From Ichthyophthirius multifiliis (taxonomy: Eukaryota; Ciliophora; Oligohymenophorea; Hymenostomatida), in NCBI RefSeq assembly GCF_000220395.1, contig NW_004086235.1, positions 1-32,764 of the forward strand: a stretch of 32,764 nucleotides of DNA, given 5' to 3'. Under the pieces are notes generated by a model, which worked only from the letters and a program-made list of their open reading frames with translations, made no database searches and had not been told where the DNA came from. The translations under genes were made by a program, and so were the position numbers. Positions 12,011 to 24,386 of this stretch are shown in pieces (position 1 is the stretch's first letter; each line of letters begins with the position of its first letter).

Positions 12011-15000
12011 TCATTTTTTATTTACTGGAATAATTTTATTACTATTTTTACTATTTCCACTTAATCCAGAAAATGGTCTACTTTTAATTTCTTCTTAATT
12101 TTCTTTTATTAAATTTCGGTTTTCTTCTTCTCCTTGGTCTTATTATTTTATCGAATTTTCACTTTCTTCATATTCGATTTTCAGCTTTCCTTCAGGCTGT
12201 ATGAAAAATCCTCTAAAAGCCAAAAATTACAAGAAAGGACTATCAATTTAAACAAACGCATATAAGATAATTAATGAATCGAAAATTAAAAAGTCAATAA
12301 TTAAACCTAGAGCATAAGAAAGTATAAAATTTCCATAATTTTCTTTCCTATATTTTATTATATTTATTTAAAATAAATAAAACAAATTACTATAAGTATC
12401 CATTACACATAGTTCCAAAAGCCACATTTCCTATAATATTTAAAACAAAAATAATGTTATAAACAATTTAGTTTTTTTTTTCTTTCAAAACGTGAATTCT
12501 AATAATAAAATATAAAGCTTCTATGCAATAATTCAAACAAGAACTTAAAAAAATAGCCGCAAAAGTAGCTGAAATGAGAATCTAATCTTCACTAATCTAA
12601 ACTATACTTAAATTAAGTTATTCATAGGCTGCAGATGTAAAGCATAAATTTCCAATTAAAATAGAAACAAATTTAGTCAATCTCATTTAAAATGTATGCG
12701 AAATTTTAGTATTTCTAAATATAAAAATAGAAATTAATGGATGATATGTCTTAAAAAAAATATATTTTTTGAAATATAAACATTATATATATAAATTTAC
12801 TAATAAAAGAATCTTACAATCCTAAGCTGTATACTGTTAAATAGGCTAATCTTTTGTATGAATAAAGTGTATAAGAGAAACTAAAATATATAAAATAAAA
12901 AAAACGATAGAAATAATAAGAACAGGTTAATCTATATAAAAATCTCTATTTGAACCGGGATAATTCGGAAAGACAAAATTTCTGACAGCAAATTAATAAT
13001 TAGAATCTAAGTCATAGTAATTATTTTAAAATGCTTTTATAATTTTATTCATAAACTTAGATGAATAAAATACCATATTCTTTTTATTCGGCAGAAATTC
13101 CTAAATATATTCTATTAAACCTTTTTATACTATAAAATTATTGAAATATGAACACTCGCAATGTATATAAAATTCATTTTCAAATGTAAAAGTACACTTT
13201 TGAGGGTTATAAGTCCATTCAACAGTGGTATAATTAATTGAATTTAAATAAGAGCAATGATAATGCTAATCCAAAGAACTTAAAATAGGTTAAAAAGAAG
13301 TTTTTTTTAAAAAATAGAGTGTTATTTTTTCTTTATTATTTAAAATTTCATTCATATTATAATCATATATATATATTTCTAAATGAGCAGAAACAGTTTC
13401 TGGAGTGGGATAAATCAAATCAATATTCCATTCAATTGCTAAAATAGTAATTATGTCTTAATAAGAAAAAAAAGTAGCAGGAATATTTACTATTACATAT
13501 TATAAAGGAATCACTAATTTTTTATCTCCTTAATTAATTTTGTTATTTAACAACTCTTTTCCTGTTTACTTAGTTATGTATAAATTACAATAAGGAAAAC
13601 TATAAAAAAACTCCTAATTTAAATTAAGATTTTCTTATATAATTTATTTAGCAAAATCAATAAAAAGTAGCCTGAATTAAGTTAAAAATTTAATCCTTTC
13701 ATCAGGCCTTAGGCTAGGCCTTTGATTAGTTTAAAATAGAATTTCTTAAATAATTTCAAGGATAATAAAATAAATATCTGTTTATTATATTTAATTGTTT
13801 TTATTTATCATTTAAAGCACTTTTTTAACAAATCTGAAACTTTTTTTTGATAATCCGTCCTGTACGAAAACTAAATTTTTCACTATTTGTACTAAAGAAA
13901 ATACTTCCGAATCCTAAATTTTCTAAGCTTCTAGTTTTTTCAAAAGATCAATTAATATATTATAGGTAACTAAATTCAAAATTTCTAAATCTCTCTATTT
14001 TATAGCACAAAAATCACCGTCTCGTTCCCATTAACATTTACAATAATGTTTGTTTTCGTCATAATAATTGACCCCACACACTCCATGTCCTGAACAGTCC
14101 AAATTATCATCACAGTATGTTTTATTAAGTTCAAAAATCTAACTCTATCTCATCAAATTCCTATTAAAATTATTCAAAAGAGCCTCCATTGGCTAAATAC
14201 TATATAAAAAATTCATATATTATGTCTTTTATAAATAATCTTAAAGCGAATATTACTATTAATCATTTTAAAGCCACCAAACCTAACTCACAATATCATT
14301 AAAATTAGTTTAATTATATTTTTGTAGCTAAATTTATATTTTCTAAACTATACTTTCCGATTATGTATAAACACTCAATTCTACTTCCAAAATTTTGTCT
14401 GTTCTAAATGGTGGGAAAACAAAGGAAAAAAATCCTTAATTTTTTTAAATCTAAATAGGATAAATTTATTCTTTTGAAAAAATAATTCTATTTCGGAAAT
14501 TTTTCATACTTTCTTTTGAAAAAGATAGAACAAAATTCAAATTTTCTTATATATGAGACCATAAATTATATTAAATTTAGAATTAAGTAATACCAGAAAT
14601 TCCTTATAAAGGATTTATCTCAAATAATCCTTATGTTATTTCCTAAGAAGTCTAAATAAGAATTTTATCTTCTCCGAATTTACCGTTTTCGCCTATAACC
14701 CTCACTTTTAGGCTATATTTAGAATTTGGCTTTAGATTTTAAATAGGAATAATCAAATAAGGTTAATTATTAAACGTTTTAAAAATAAATTCGTATTTTC
14801 GCTTGCTTTAGTAACCTCTAAGTACCAAACAATTTCTTTTATATCCCCATTATAATAATAATTGGACTAAATAAATAAATCTTTTCTCCTTCCTATTTAC
14901 AAATAATCATAAAGTGGGTCTTAAAGTTATGTTTTATTTTATATTTATACTATAGGATAATCTAAAGGTTTACAAATATTAATTAAGCCGGTTTAATCTT

Positions 15001-17605
15001 TTGATTTTTCATAAGAAATTGGGCATTCAAGTACACATTTTGAATCTAGTAAATAAAAATCTTCTGGGCATTCAAGACAATTATCTTGACACACTCTGCA
15101 AATAACATTTTATTTAAAACCTTTTTAACATTTAAATTCACATGCTCCTGTATATTCGTGAAGTAGTTTTGCTTTATTTCTACATGTAAGACAAAAATAT
15201 TTCCCAGGTTTTTTAGATTATTGACAAGTTTCGCACTCTATATTACACAAAGTACATTATTTAGAAGCAGAATCCCCGAACTAACCTTGAGGACATTATT
15301 ATACACATTATTAATCAGTAGGATTCAAGAAAGTGTCAAAAGGACAAATTTAATCGCATCTTCTTGAAGGAATGTTCTTTAAGTGATTTAAAGGACAATT
15401 TATATCACATTTTTAACTTATAGTAATTGGTTGAGCAAAAGTTCCAAAAGGACATTAATAAGATTCTACACATTTGTATCCTTTTTTTTCAAATATATAT
15501 AAAAAAAATAAAATTATTTATTTCTTTACCATTTATCCATTAATCAGAAGATTTACATTACAAACAAGAAACTTAATTTAAAATATAAGAACATTATAAA
15601 CATGTATTATCACATTCGCAAATTAATTTTTCTTTATTAATAAATAATCCTTCAGGACATTAATTAAAACATTAGCTTAGGAATTTTAAAGGAAAGTTAT
15701 TAGGGCAATCCAAACAAGTAGACTCATCGGAACATTTAGAACATTAAATACTACATTTTCTGCATTTCCGAAGTTCTATATCTTTATAATAACCATCAGG
15801 ACATTACAAAAGACATTTCCCTTAGTGCTAAAGGTACCCAAAGTCACAATAGGAACAATAAGGAGTTTATAAGCCGATAGAATAGGCACAGTTTTTGATG
15901 AAAATCTAACCAAATGTGACAAAAGTACCCTCTCCGCCTAATATATCGGCCACTTTTCCAATGAAACCTCTGAAACTTTAGGTATTTATGTATGAACCGA
16001 ATAATATTTAATATTTTGTAGTTAAGATACTTGGGTATGTGAATAAAGAAATATTTTATTAAATTATTTTTTCGTTTATAATTAAAGTAGCAAATATATT
16101 TTATTATAGTTTATGGAAAGAAAAACTAAAATAAACATAGTACCAAACTTTTTTTTAAAGAAATACAATATAAATATTTATTTTTTTATAAAATAAAACA
16201 TTTTTCTTATATTATGTCTTTTCCAAGCTATATTTCTCGATTGTTAAAAGAAGTATAGGCTTTTATATTATATAAAGAGCCAGTTCCTTTTTCTAAATAT
16301 AAGTTAATAATTTCTTATTATACAGCATTCTCTTTATAATTTTAAATACATAAAATATTGACTTTACCAATTGAATTTTCTAAATTAAACCAAAAAGCTA
16401 AAAAATTCATATTTTAAAATTCTTATTATAATTAAATAGTAAAATTTTAATCTTAATTTTCAAAATAAATCTCTTTATTTTATAAATTCTGAACTTATTG
16501 AACATATGTATTAGGATTTATTTAAGATAATAAATAGTTTTTTTAATATTATTAATTAACCACTAAATAGAATAAATTATCTAATAAAAAAATAAATAAA
16601 ACATTTTTTTTTTATTTACTTGTAAAATCATCATTAATTAAAAATTAAAAGTTAGCATCATCTGCAACGAAATCAGTAATAAATTTAGCATTATAAATAT
16701 AGCCATCAAAGTTGTAAAGATTACTAGTAAAATCTCTGTTTTTCGATCCTCCTAAATATAATTATGTATTTTTATCTAATTAAACATTTCCAACTTTGGT
16801 TTACGCTGGCAAATTTTTGAATAATCTCATTGCTTAAATAGTATCATAAATAATACAGTTATATTTTTAATTAATATAATCGATTCCGACATAAAAATAA
16901 TACCAAATTTATTCATTAGTCTTTATAAATATTTTATATAACAAAATTATTTTATAAAAAATATATTTTACCTCAAAAAAATCCTCTATAAATTAATCAC
17001 TTGCTAATTAAAGGTTAAAAAATGTTGTAAATTGTACTCGCAATTATTTCGATGATTTATAAAATTTTATCATATTTGATAAATGCTAATAATCGGGATT
17101 TTATTTATTTTAAGCCCATGGTTAGTAAGTACTATATTTTTTTTTTTCATTTTTTTTCATTTTTTTTAATTAATAATTAATTACTTTAATAAAGTTAAAT
17201 GTAAAATAATCTATTCATTTGGATCAACTAATATATATTTAAACCAAAAGCATATAGAAAATACACTTTTACCATCAACTTTTATTTAAAATATATATAA
17301 CATATTATATATTTATTTTTCTATTAATACTTTTTTAAATAAAACTTTCGTTTGAATTATCAAACAAATCATAATTATTTTAAATATTTGGACTGTAAAG
17401 ACGCATTTAGTTCTTAGGTGTAAGATCAAGTATTTGAACTTATTTATATATATATATATATATAATTAATATAAAAAATAGATGTTTTTATTTAATATAT
17501 TCAAAAATAGAGTATAATATATATAACTTTACTGGTTTATTAAATAGTATTTATAACAAAAGAAACTATCAATATAATTATTCTATTTTTATAACTATTA
17601 TTCAT
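12011..17605 (-). CDS. LamG / Cys-rich / GPS multi-pass receptor, polycystin-1-like
   Basis: A surface receptor of about 1703 residues. The ATG at 17605-17603 starts a signal peptide (NRIIILIVSFVINTI). Nine introns fit GT-AG and frame: 17439-17532, 17279-17330, 17132-17184, 16921-16971, 16581-16619, 16148-16199, 15481-15529, 12750-12800, 12348-12390. Order: two LamG/ConA-like domains (~45-240, with LYLGGS and FDGYIYNAKF; ~290-450, with WYYVYFSFSF and RGFIGKV), a furin-like Cys-rich region (~455-755), an FN3-like stretch (~780-870), an EGF-like CSGHGVCG...CKCQW module (~1035-1065), a GAIN-like region, and a GPS-like motif (~1345) in which CECSYFNNF replaces the canonical C-x-C-x-H-L-T/S. At least five membrane helices follow from ~1440, then an acidic tail. 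Unlike polycystin-1, only about 40 residues lie between the first two helices, so there is no PLAT domain. Frame is lost by one base at the T run 14796-14799 (one missing base restores it). The ligand is unknown. Confidence 0.75.
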
Positions 17606-17916
17606 TAATTCAAGAATATTTCTTATTTGTATAAAAATATTATTAATTTAAAAAATTTGTTTAATAAAATAAAATTATCTTGTAAAGTTACATAAATAAT
17701 AAAAAAAAAATTAAAAGTTTTTATTAAATAATATAATGTCTTCAAATCCAAAAAAAATATATTTTAAAAAAACAATAAAAAATTAATTTACTTTATTTTT
17801 TTAGTATTATATTTTATATAAGTTATTACAAAATTTATACCAATTAATTTCTATTTATACTCAATTTATATCGAATTTTACTATTTTTTTATTTCTTAAT
17901 ATTTTTAATAATAATA
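17606..17916. promoter_or_regulatory. Divergent promoter region
   Basis: 311 bp between the start codons of the minus-strand receptor and the plus-strand Q/N-rich membrane protein. It must hold both promoters. It is AT-rich with poly-A and poly-T runs; I see no specific binding motif. Confidence 0.4.
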
Positions 17917-19779
17917 ATGTAAAACTCCATAAATAATAATAATTTCTAGCTTTAACTTAAATAATAATAAGACAAATAAGATGTTCCTAGCGACAAAGAC
18001 TCGTAACTTTATTAATAAAGTGCTTAATAATAAAAAATATATAACTAAAGTAAATAAATTAAACATTAATAAAATATACAATAATAACAAAATAATTTCT
18101 TAACATAAACAACCAAAAATCATAATTTTATCCCTATCCAAAATGGATCATACGTGTAAGTTGATAACATAAACAAAATTAAGGAAAAATATAATGAAGA
18201 AGAAGAATTAAAAACCAAAACAAACGCTTCTTAACATATTCAGAAAACAATTTCGTAATATAATATATAAAACTAACTTAAAAAAACAATAAATATATAA
18301 TAAAATGAAAGTCTTTTATACTAAAATAATAATAATACTATAAACTATACCTAAAATATACAAAACTAAACTTTAAATAACAATGAGAATGATATTTTTT
18401 AAAATATGTAAAATTTCTAAAATCAAAATAACGGATATTAAATGTAATAATAGGAAATTTAATAAGAAGATTTGATGAAAAATTAAGCCTTTTTTTTTTA
18501 CAAAAATATTTCTCTTTTATAGCCTTCCTGTATATTTTCCAGAAATCGAAAAAATATTCCTCGAGTATTTTTCCTAGAGTTTATTTTACCATACTCAGTA
18601 GCCTTTTTGGCATAAGTATTTCTAATTTTTATGTAATAATATTCAAATTAATTTTGCTTTTTGTAAGATAATCTATAATTTTGTCAATGCGATAATTTTA
18701 AGAGTGGAATTTGGACTTTTTTTAAATAAATGCTTTCATGGAAACTCGGTTTTTTATCTAATAAACGATATTTACTAAAAAATGGATGTATTGCTCGAAA
18801 AGACTATGCAGCAGAAACCTTTATTTTATATATTTTCACATTAGGGCTAGATTTTATATTAATAATATTTATATAGATTTACTCAGATTTATCCTTCTTT
18901 TTTATTATTTATATTTTGGGTATTGTTATTGTTATACACAGTCTAAAATATAAAGAATACTAAAATATTTTTAAAAATTTAAAAGGTTTGTTTGCGTGTG
19001 ACCTAAATTTGGCTTTAATAATAATATATGTTTATTATATTTTGCCTTTAATTATTTAAAGCTTGATTTTTTATAATGGTAAAGCTTAAGGGAAGAATGT
19101 ATTTATTTACATTTATCCCATATTGGAGTTTTTGATTGAATAAATAACTAATTAAATATTATACGTAGCTTAAGATAGTTCTTTTTTTTAATATTAGGCC
19201 AACATGATGATTTTTGGAATGAAAGTTGGTATTTTAATGTTAGTTAAATATGAAAATTTCGAGTTTTGGTATTTGGGATTTTTTTTTTTAGTTAAGAAAA
19301 TTTTGGAATGTTCAAACATATTATTAATATTTGTTAGAAAGTTAATTTTTGACAATTTTCCTCCTTTTATAAAACATTATGCAAATATGTAAGAAATACC
19401 TGAAAAAGTTCGAGGAAAAGAAGGTTTTATGCTCGAAAACTAACTATGGATTTGCTTATTTTTTTGGTGGTGGGGTATGAAAAGTATAGTCCCTGGATAA
19501 ATATTCGATATTGCAATTATTGAAAATTGTTATTTTGAAACTTAATAATTGTTTGAATAAATTTAATGGCTTTAAGTGTTATTAATATGGATTTTTTTTA
19601 TTGTAGGACAGTTTATCGGAATTTTTTTGAATTCTTAAACTAGATATGACAGTATTAAATGGATTGGAATTTAGAAAGGAATTAACTTCCTTGATAATGT
19701 TTTTATTAGATTAACTGGATTTTATTTTTTTTAACTAAGCTTAATTTTCTCTTATAATATACTTAATTAATAATAATGA
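17917..19779 (+). CDS. Multi-pass membrane protein with Gln/Asn-rich N-terminus
   Basis: A single intronless frame of 620 codons, closed by TGA at 19777-19779. I chose the ATG at 17917 because the Gln/Asn-rich translation runs unbroken from there. The frame stays open further upstream, but that part is AT-rich and hydrophobic. Residues 1 to ~205 are dominated by Gln and Asn, mostly TAA and AAT codons, with acidic patches (YNEEEEL, QQEDL), so probably a disordered cytosolic region. From ~210 on there are seven or eight hydrophobic segments, for example FILYIFTLGLDFILIIFIQI, LALIIIYVYYILPLIIQSLI and LLIWIFFIVGQFIGIFL, with Trp clusters near the end (FFWWWGM). I recognise no transporter or receptor family. 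It is divergent from the GPS receptor gene and convergent with the REEP-like gene. Confidence 0.75.
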
Positions 19780-19988
19780 CTTACTTATAAATAATATATA
19801 ATATTTCTAATATTCATTTTTATATTTATATGTTATTACATTAATAATATTTTTATTTTTTAAAAAGATGAATTTAAAATTTTTATATTAAAAATTAATT
19901 TATTAATAATTAAAATAAATATATTAACTTTTAATTTTTTTAGGATAAATATATAAAATTATATTTTTTATAAAGAAATTTATTTCAT
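19780..19988. other. Convergent intergenic spacer
   Basis: About 210 bp of AT-rich sequence between the stop codons of two convergent genes. Nothing else is visible. Confidence 0.5.
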
Positions 19989-20564
19989 TCATTTTTTTTT
20001 ATTAAGTAAATGCTATACTTTTAATTCCTTAGGTTATTTAGCTTTGAAAAATATACTAAACTTTGGGCATAATTTATTGTTATGAAAAAATATAAGCTTT
20101 TTGTAAGCAAACTCCACTAAATCCATCTATTTTTTCTTAAACCTATTTAAATAAAAAATATAAATAAGTATAAATTTCTTAAATATATTTTATATAATAC
20201 TTATGTTGCATACTTATTTATATTCTCTTTATGATTTTCATATAGTTTTGCAAATGTATTATCGAAAATTAATTAAGAACTAATATAATCTTATTTAGTT
20301 AAATATACATAAAATCCGATATTAATTAAAAAAAAGAAATTTTGATTCATTATTAATGGTACTAAATATTCAAAAAATGACCAAATACAGCTAATACACC
20401 AATATTTTAATATGTTTTATATTTTTTATTCGTCTTTTTACTTTAAAAACTTTATAGAATAAAAAGATGGTATAATTAACTTGAATAAATAAGAACTTTA
20501 TTGAAAAATAATAATTAATTTATTTAAACATTATTGAATTTTTTATTTACCAAATAAATTCCAT
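19989..20564 (-). CDS. REEP/Yop1/HVA22-like ER membrane protein
   Basis: A small four-exon gene encoding 132 residues: exons 20564-20551, 20495-20442, 20390-20214 and 20142-19989, with GT-AG introns of 55, 51 and 71 nt. The exon lengths sum to a multiple of three. The order of motifs matches the TB2/DP1/HVA22 family: an early IIPSFYSIKFL (family P-x-Y-x-S-x-K), a helix pair IWSFFEYLVPLIM and FFLINIGFYVYLTKQ, then SSQLIFDNTFAKLYENHKENINK, which resembles the family's G-A-x-x-I-Y-x-x-x-x-x-P-x-L-x-x-H-E-x-x-I-D block. Such proteins form hairpins that curve and shape tubular ER. It is shorter than usual at the N-terminus, and the W-x-Y-W segment between the first two hairpins is reduced. The first exon holds only four full codons, so start and first splice are the least certain parts. 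The basic C-terminus ends in Lys residues. Confidence 0.6.
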
Positions 20565-20777
20565 TTTTTTATTAAATTTCTTGATATTTTTATATTATAT
20601 TTATAATTAAAATAAAAATATTATAATTTTATATCATTATTATTTTTTAAAATACATAAATCCTTTTTATGTTTATTTATTTACATTATTAAAATAACAA
20701 AAAAAATATAAATTTTTTATTCAAATTAAAATTATTATTATAATAATATAAAAAAATTATTTATATTTTGTTTTTTA
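20565..20777. other. AT-rich intergenic spacer
   Basis: About 210 bp between the end of the giant minus-strand gene and the start of the REEP-like gene, both on the minus strand. It probably holds the polyadenylation region of the first and the promoter of the second. No distinct motif is seen. Confidence 0.45.
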
Positions 20778-23700
20778 TCATATAATAATATTTATTATAA
20801 TAAAAACAACAATCATTCTAAAAGGGTTAAGAATAGTAGACCAATCGCTATTAAATCCTTCCAAATATTAAACAAATTTCGTAATTTTCTTGAAATCAGA
20901 AGGGTCTTCACTTGTCGCATACATAACTAATCTATAATATTAATTTTTAATAAGTCCATCAAATTTAAAAGTAATCGGCTCATTATTTTCATAAACTGCT
21001 TAGGCACTTTTTATTGCTTTAAGCCCAGTTGAATTTAATCCATTTCTTACTTATATAAAAGATGGATTTATTACATATTTTACTTTTCCTTTTATTGAAA
21101 CTTATAATTATTCCAATATAGCGAAAATTATTCCGTTATTTTTCAACTTAATTCCACTTACAATCATGGTATTTGAATTAAATTTAATATCCCCCTATAA
21201 AAAAATAAATATTAAATAAAAAATATTTAAACTTTATTTTAAAATTCAGGTTCAAAAACATCAACTTTATCTTAACATTCATAAGAAACAAATGATTACA
21301 AACCAATATTTTATAAAATTTAATCAAAATATAATTTATATTTATCTTTATTTCCCTATTTCAATTCATCGATTTCATATAAATAATTCGAAGTTTATTA
21401 CTACACTTTTTCGATATAATTAAATGGCATCAAATATAAATAATAATTCTACACCTATTATAATTATACCACAGTAATTTTCTTAATCTAATCCACAGTA
21501 ATGGTTTTATCACATACATCTTCGAAAATAGTCCTCACTCTTTAATAAGGATATCTATATACTTTTGCATGTTCGCAGGCCAAATACTACATATGCACCT
21601 TACTTAACTAAAAATTCGATTTAAACCTAATTTTTGTAATATAATCTTTATTATCCTTAGTCATAAACTATAGTTGAATTTATTGAGATATCTAATGCAT
21701 TTAATTCTAAGGATAAAATACAATTTAATACTATTTATTTGAAAGTAAATTCTTTACTTCCAAATAATTATTTGCCTCCATATTTCTGACTATCTTCCTA
21801 TCAATCTACCTCTACCTTACATCCCCAAATTTATATACAAACTTTCTTCTATATTACTCTTTTAGCCATTCAAATGTTCTAAAATCAGTCTTTTCTCCTA
21901 CCAATTATATTTACCAATACAACTCAATCGGCTAATCAGTTTTAATTAAAAATATGGCACTAGTATTTAGAGTATCTTTCAATTCAACACTAACATTTGC
22001 TTTATTTTATATGCTCTAAATAACGTTTATTTCAATAATATTCATATCATTGCTAAAATAAAAGTAATTACTATCGCTTTTATTTATACTGATTTCCATT
22101 CCGGAATTATTAATGTTGCCTGTGTACATTTTATCATTTTTCAAATATACAAAATCCCTTAGATTGTCTATATTTATCTTCAAATCACTAAAGGCTCCGT
22201 AATCCAAATTTAAATCTGGCAAAACTAGAATATTAGTCTCTATTAATAAATCACTTAAAGGGCAATTTTCTCTAAAATCAAACTCTATTGGCAAACTATA
22301 TCCATTTATAGGCACTTAAATTACTGAAATTGGATAATATTTTATCTATACACCGTTTTTTACCACTTCTAATTTTAAAACAGGGGGCTAATAGTAATTT
22401 CCTCCATTAATAATGTCAAAATAAACAGAAAAAATACCGGCACTTGTTGTACTTTTTACACCAATTCTAAATTCTATATAATAATCACCTATATAGATAT
22501 TTAGTTATTCAGGATAGGTTGTAAAATATACCAATTTATTTAAATTTTCTGACAATTTTAATTACATATCTCTATTAAATCTGCCCCCATTAGCTTTTTT
22601 TAATCTCAAAATACTTGAATATACATTCTAATTGACTTAAATATACCCGTTTTGAGGCTAATCCCACTTCAAAATGAAATCATTCGTAAAATCTTCGTAA
22701 AAAATAAATTTTTTAGGCATATACTATCCTAAAATTGCCTTTACAATTTTCCCTTTATCATCTAAAATATACATTTATAAGCCTTAAGGGATGCACTAAG
22801 CACTCGGATTTTCGATTCCATTAATTTTTAAAATATTAATATTCCCAACCGTAAATTATTTGATGCATTAAATTTATAAACGAAATCCTTAAAATATACA
22901 AGCAACATTATTATTGTTTAATGTACACTCTTTAATTTGATCTCTTTATTGATAAATATCAATCCAGTTTTCAGGAAAATCTATTAAAATAATATCTTTT
23001 GTGTTATAAATAACATTTCCTTTTCCAGCTTTAATTATAAAATTTAACTAGAAATCACTTTTTACAATCTCATATAAATTATTGCTTTGAAATCGATAAA
23101 TTTCTATGTGATTAAAATCAGTATTTTATACAGGCAAGTCATCTATTTCTCCATATTCAAGTATAAAATCGTTAAAATTCTCATATTAACTAGCAATACA
23201 TATAAATATTTTTTCCACAGTCACATAATTAGGTATAGAAATTCCACTTATTTATAAAGAAAAAGCCACTTCTTTTTAAATTTTTACTGGTAAATCCATT
23301 ATAGCTAAAAAATTGTCATTTATAAATTCACATCTAGTGGTTATTTTATCTAAAATACAATAAGGTTATACAAAATGCTTTCCTTTAATATAATAATAAG
23401 GTAAGCTAACCAAAATAACCGAATTAATATCTAAATCAGCCTGCATAGGTTTAATAGAAATTTTAAAAGTGGTAAATGATCCTGGTAAATTGGGTGATTT
23501 ATCCTCTAAAATAAGCTAAGTATTTGACATACTCTTTTAATCTAACCTCAAAGGCAATTATACATAATCACTTTTCAAAATATATTTGCTTGGCCCTTTT
23601 TAAGGATTAGGCTCATAATTAGCATCTATTAATCCTCCAAAAATATAATAATCTTAAACAGGAGTTAACGGTACTCTTATATTCTATAATTAAACTACAT

Positions 23701-24338
23701 AGTTATGTTCATAATATTTTAAATCGAAAAGTACATGAATTAACATAGATTTTTCAGTGGAAAAAATTTTGCATTTATTCCATTATGATTGTATATCTTT
23801 CGTTTACGAATCATATATTAAACATCTTATATTGCTAAAATCATTCTAGTTATCGGTTGCTAAAAAGTCTAAATTGAAATAAATAATTTCATCACTGTAT
23901 ATGTATCTGTTTATAATTTTAAAGTTGAAGTTAATAATGGATTTTGAATATTTGTTTTTAATAAAATAGTTTATGTTAGTTATTTCGAATTTTGCTAATA
24001 TAGGATTCAAGTCGTAATATAAATTTATAGGAGAAGATATTCTATCTATAGGGTAAAAATCTTATGTTTATGTTTCTATAATAATGAATTGCTTATTTAG
24101 AGGATTATCTACAACATCTATACCTTGTATTACTATATTATATTCTTTTATATTTTTTTTGTAAAATTCATCTAAAATTTCTCCTCTTAAAGTAAGCTAT
24201 TTTATATTTTAATATTTATTTTTAAAAAAAAAAAATACTTTATTTCCTTCATAAAATTAATAGCAAGAATTTGTAATAATCCTTTTTTAAAAAAAAATAC
24301 TTAGTATATAAATATAATAAATATATATATATAAATAA

Positions 24339-24386
<48 letters not shown>

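Noticed and set aside
17905-18090. Short minus-strand frame, and a similar one at 29387-29569
   Set aside because: Both are antisense to the Gln/Asn-rich coding of real + genes; the hydrophobic look is the reverse complement of TAA/AAT-rich codons.
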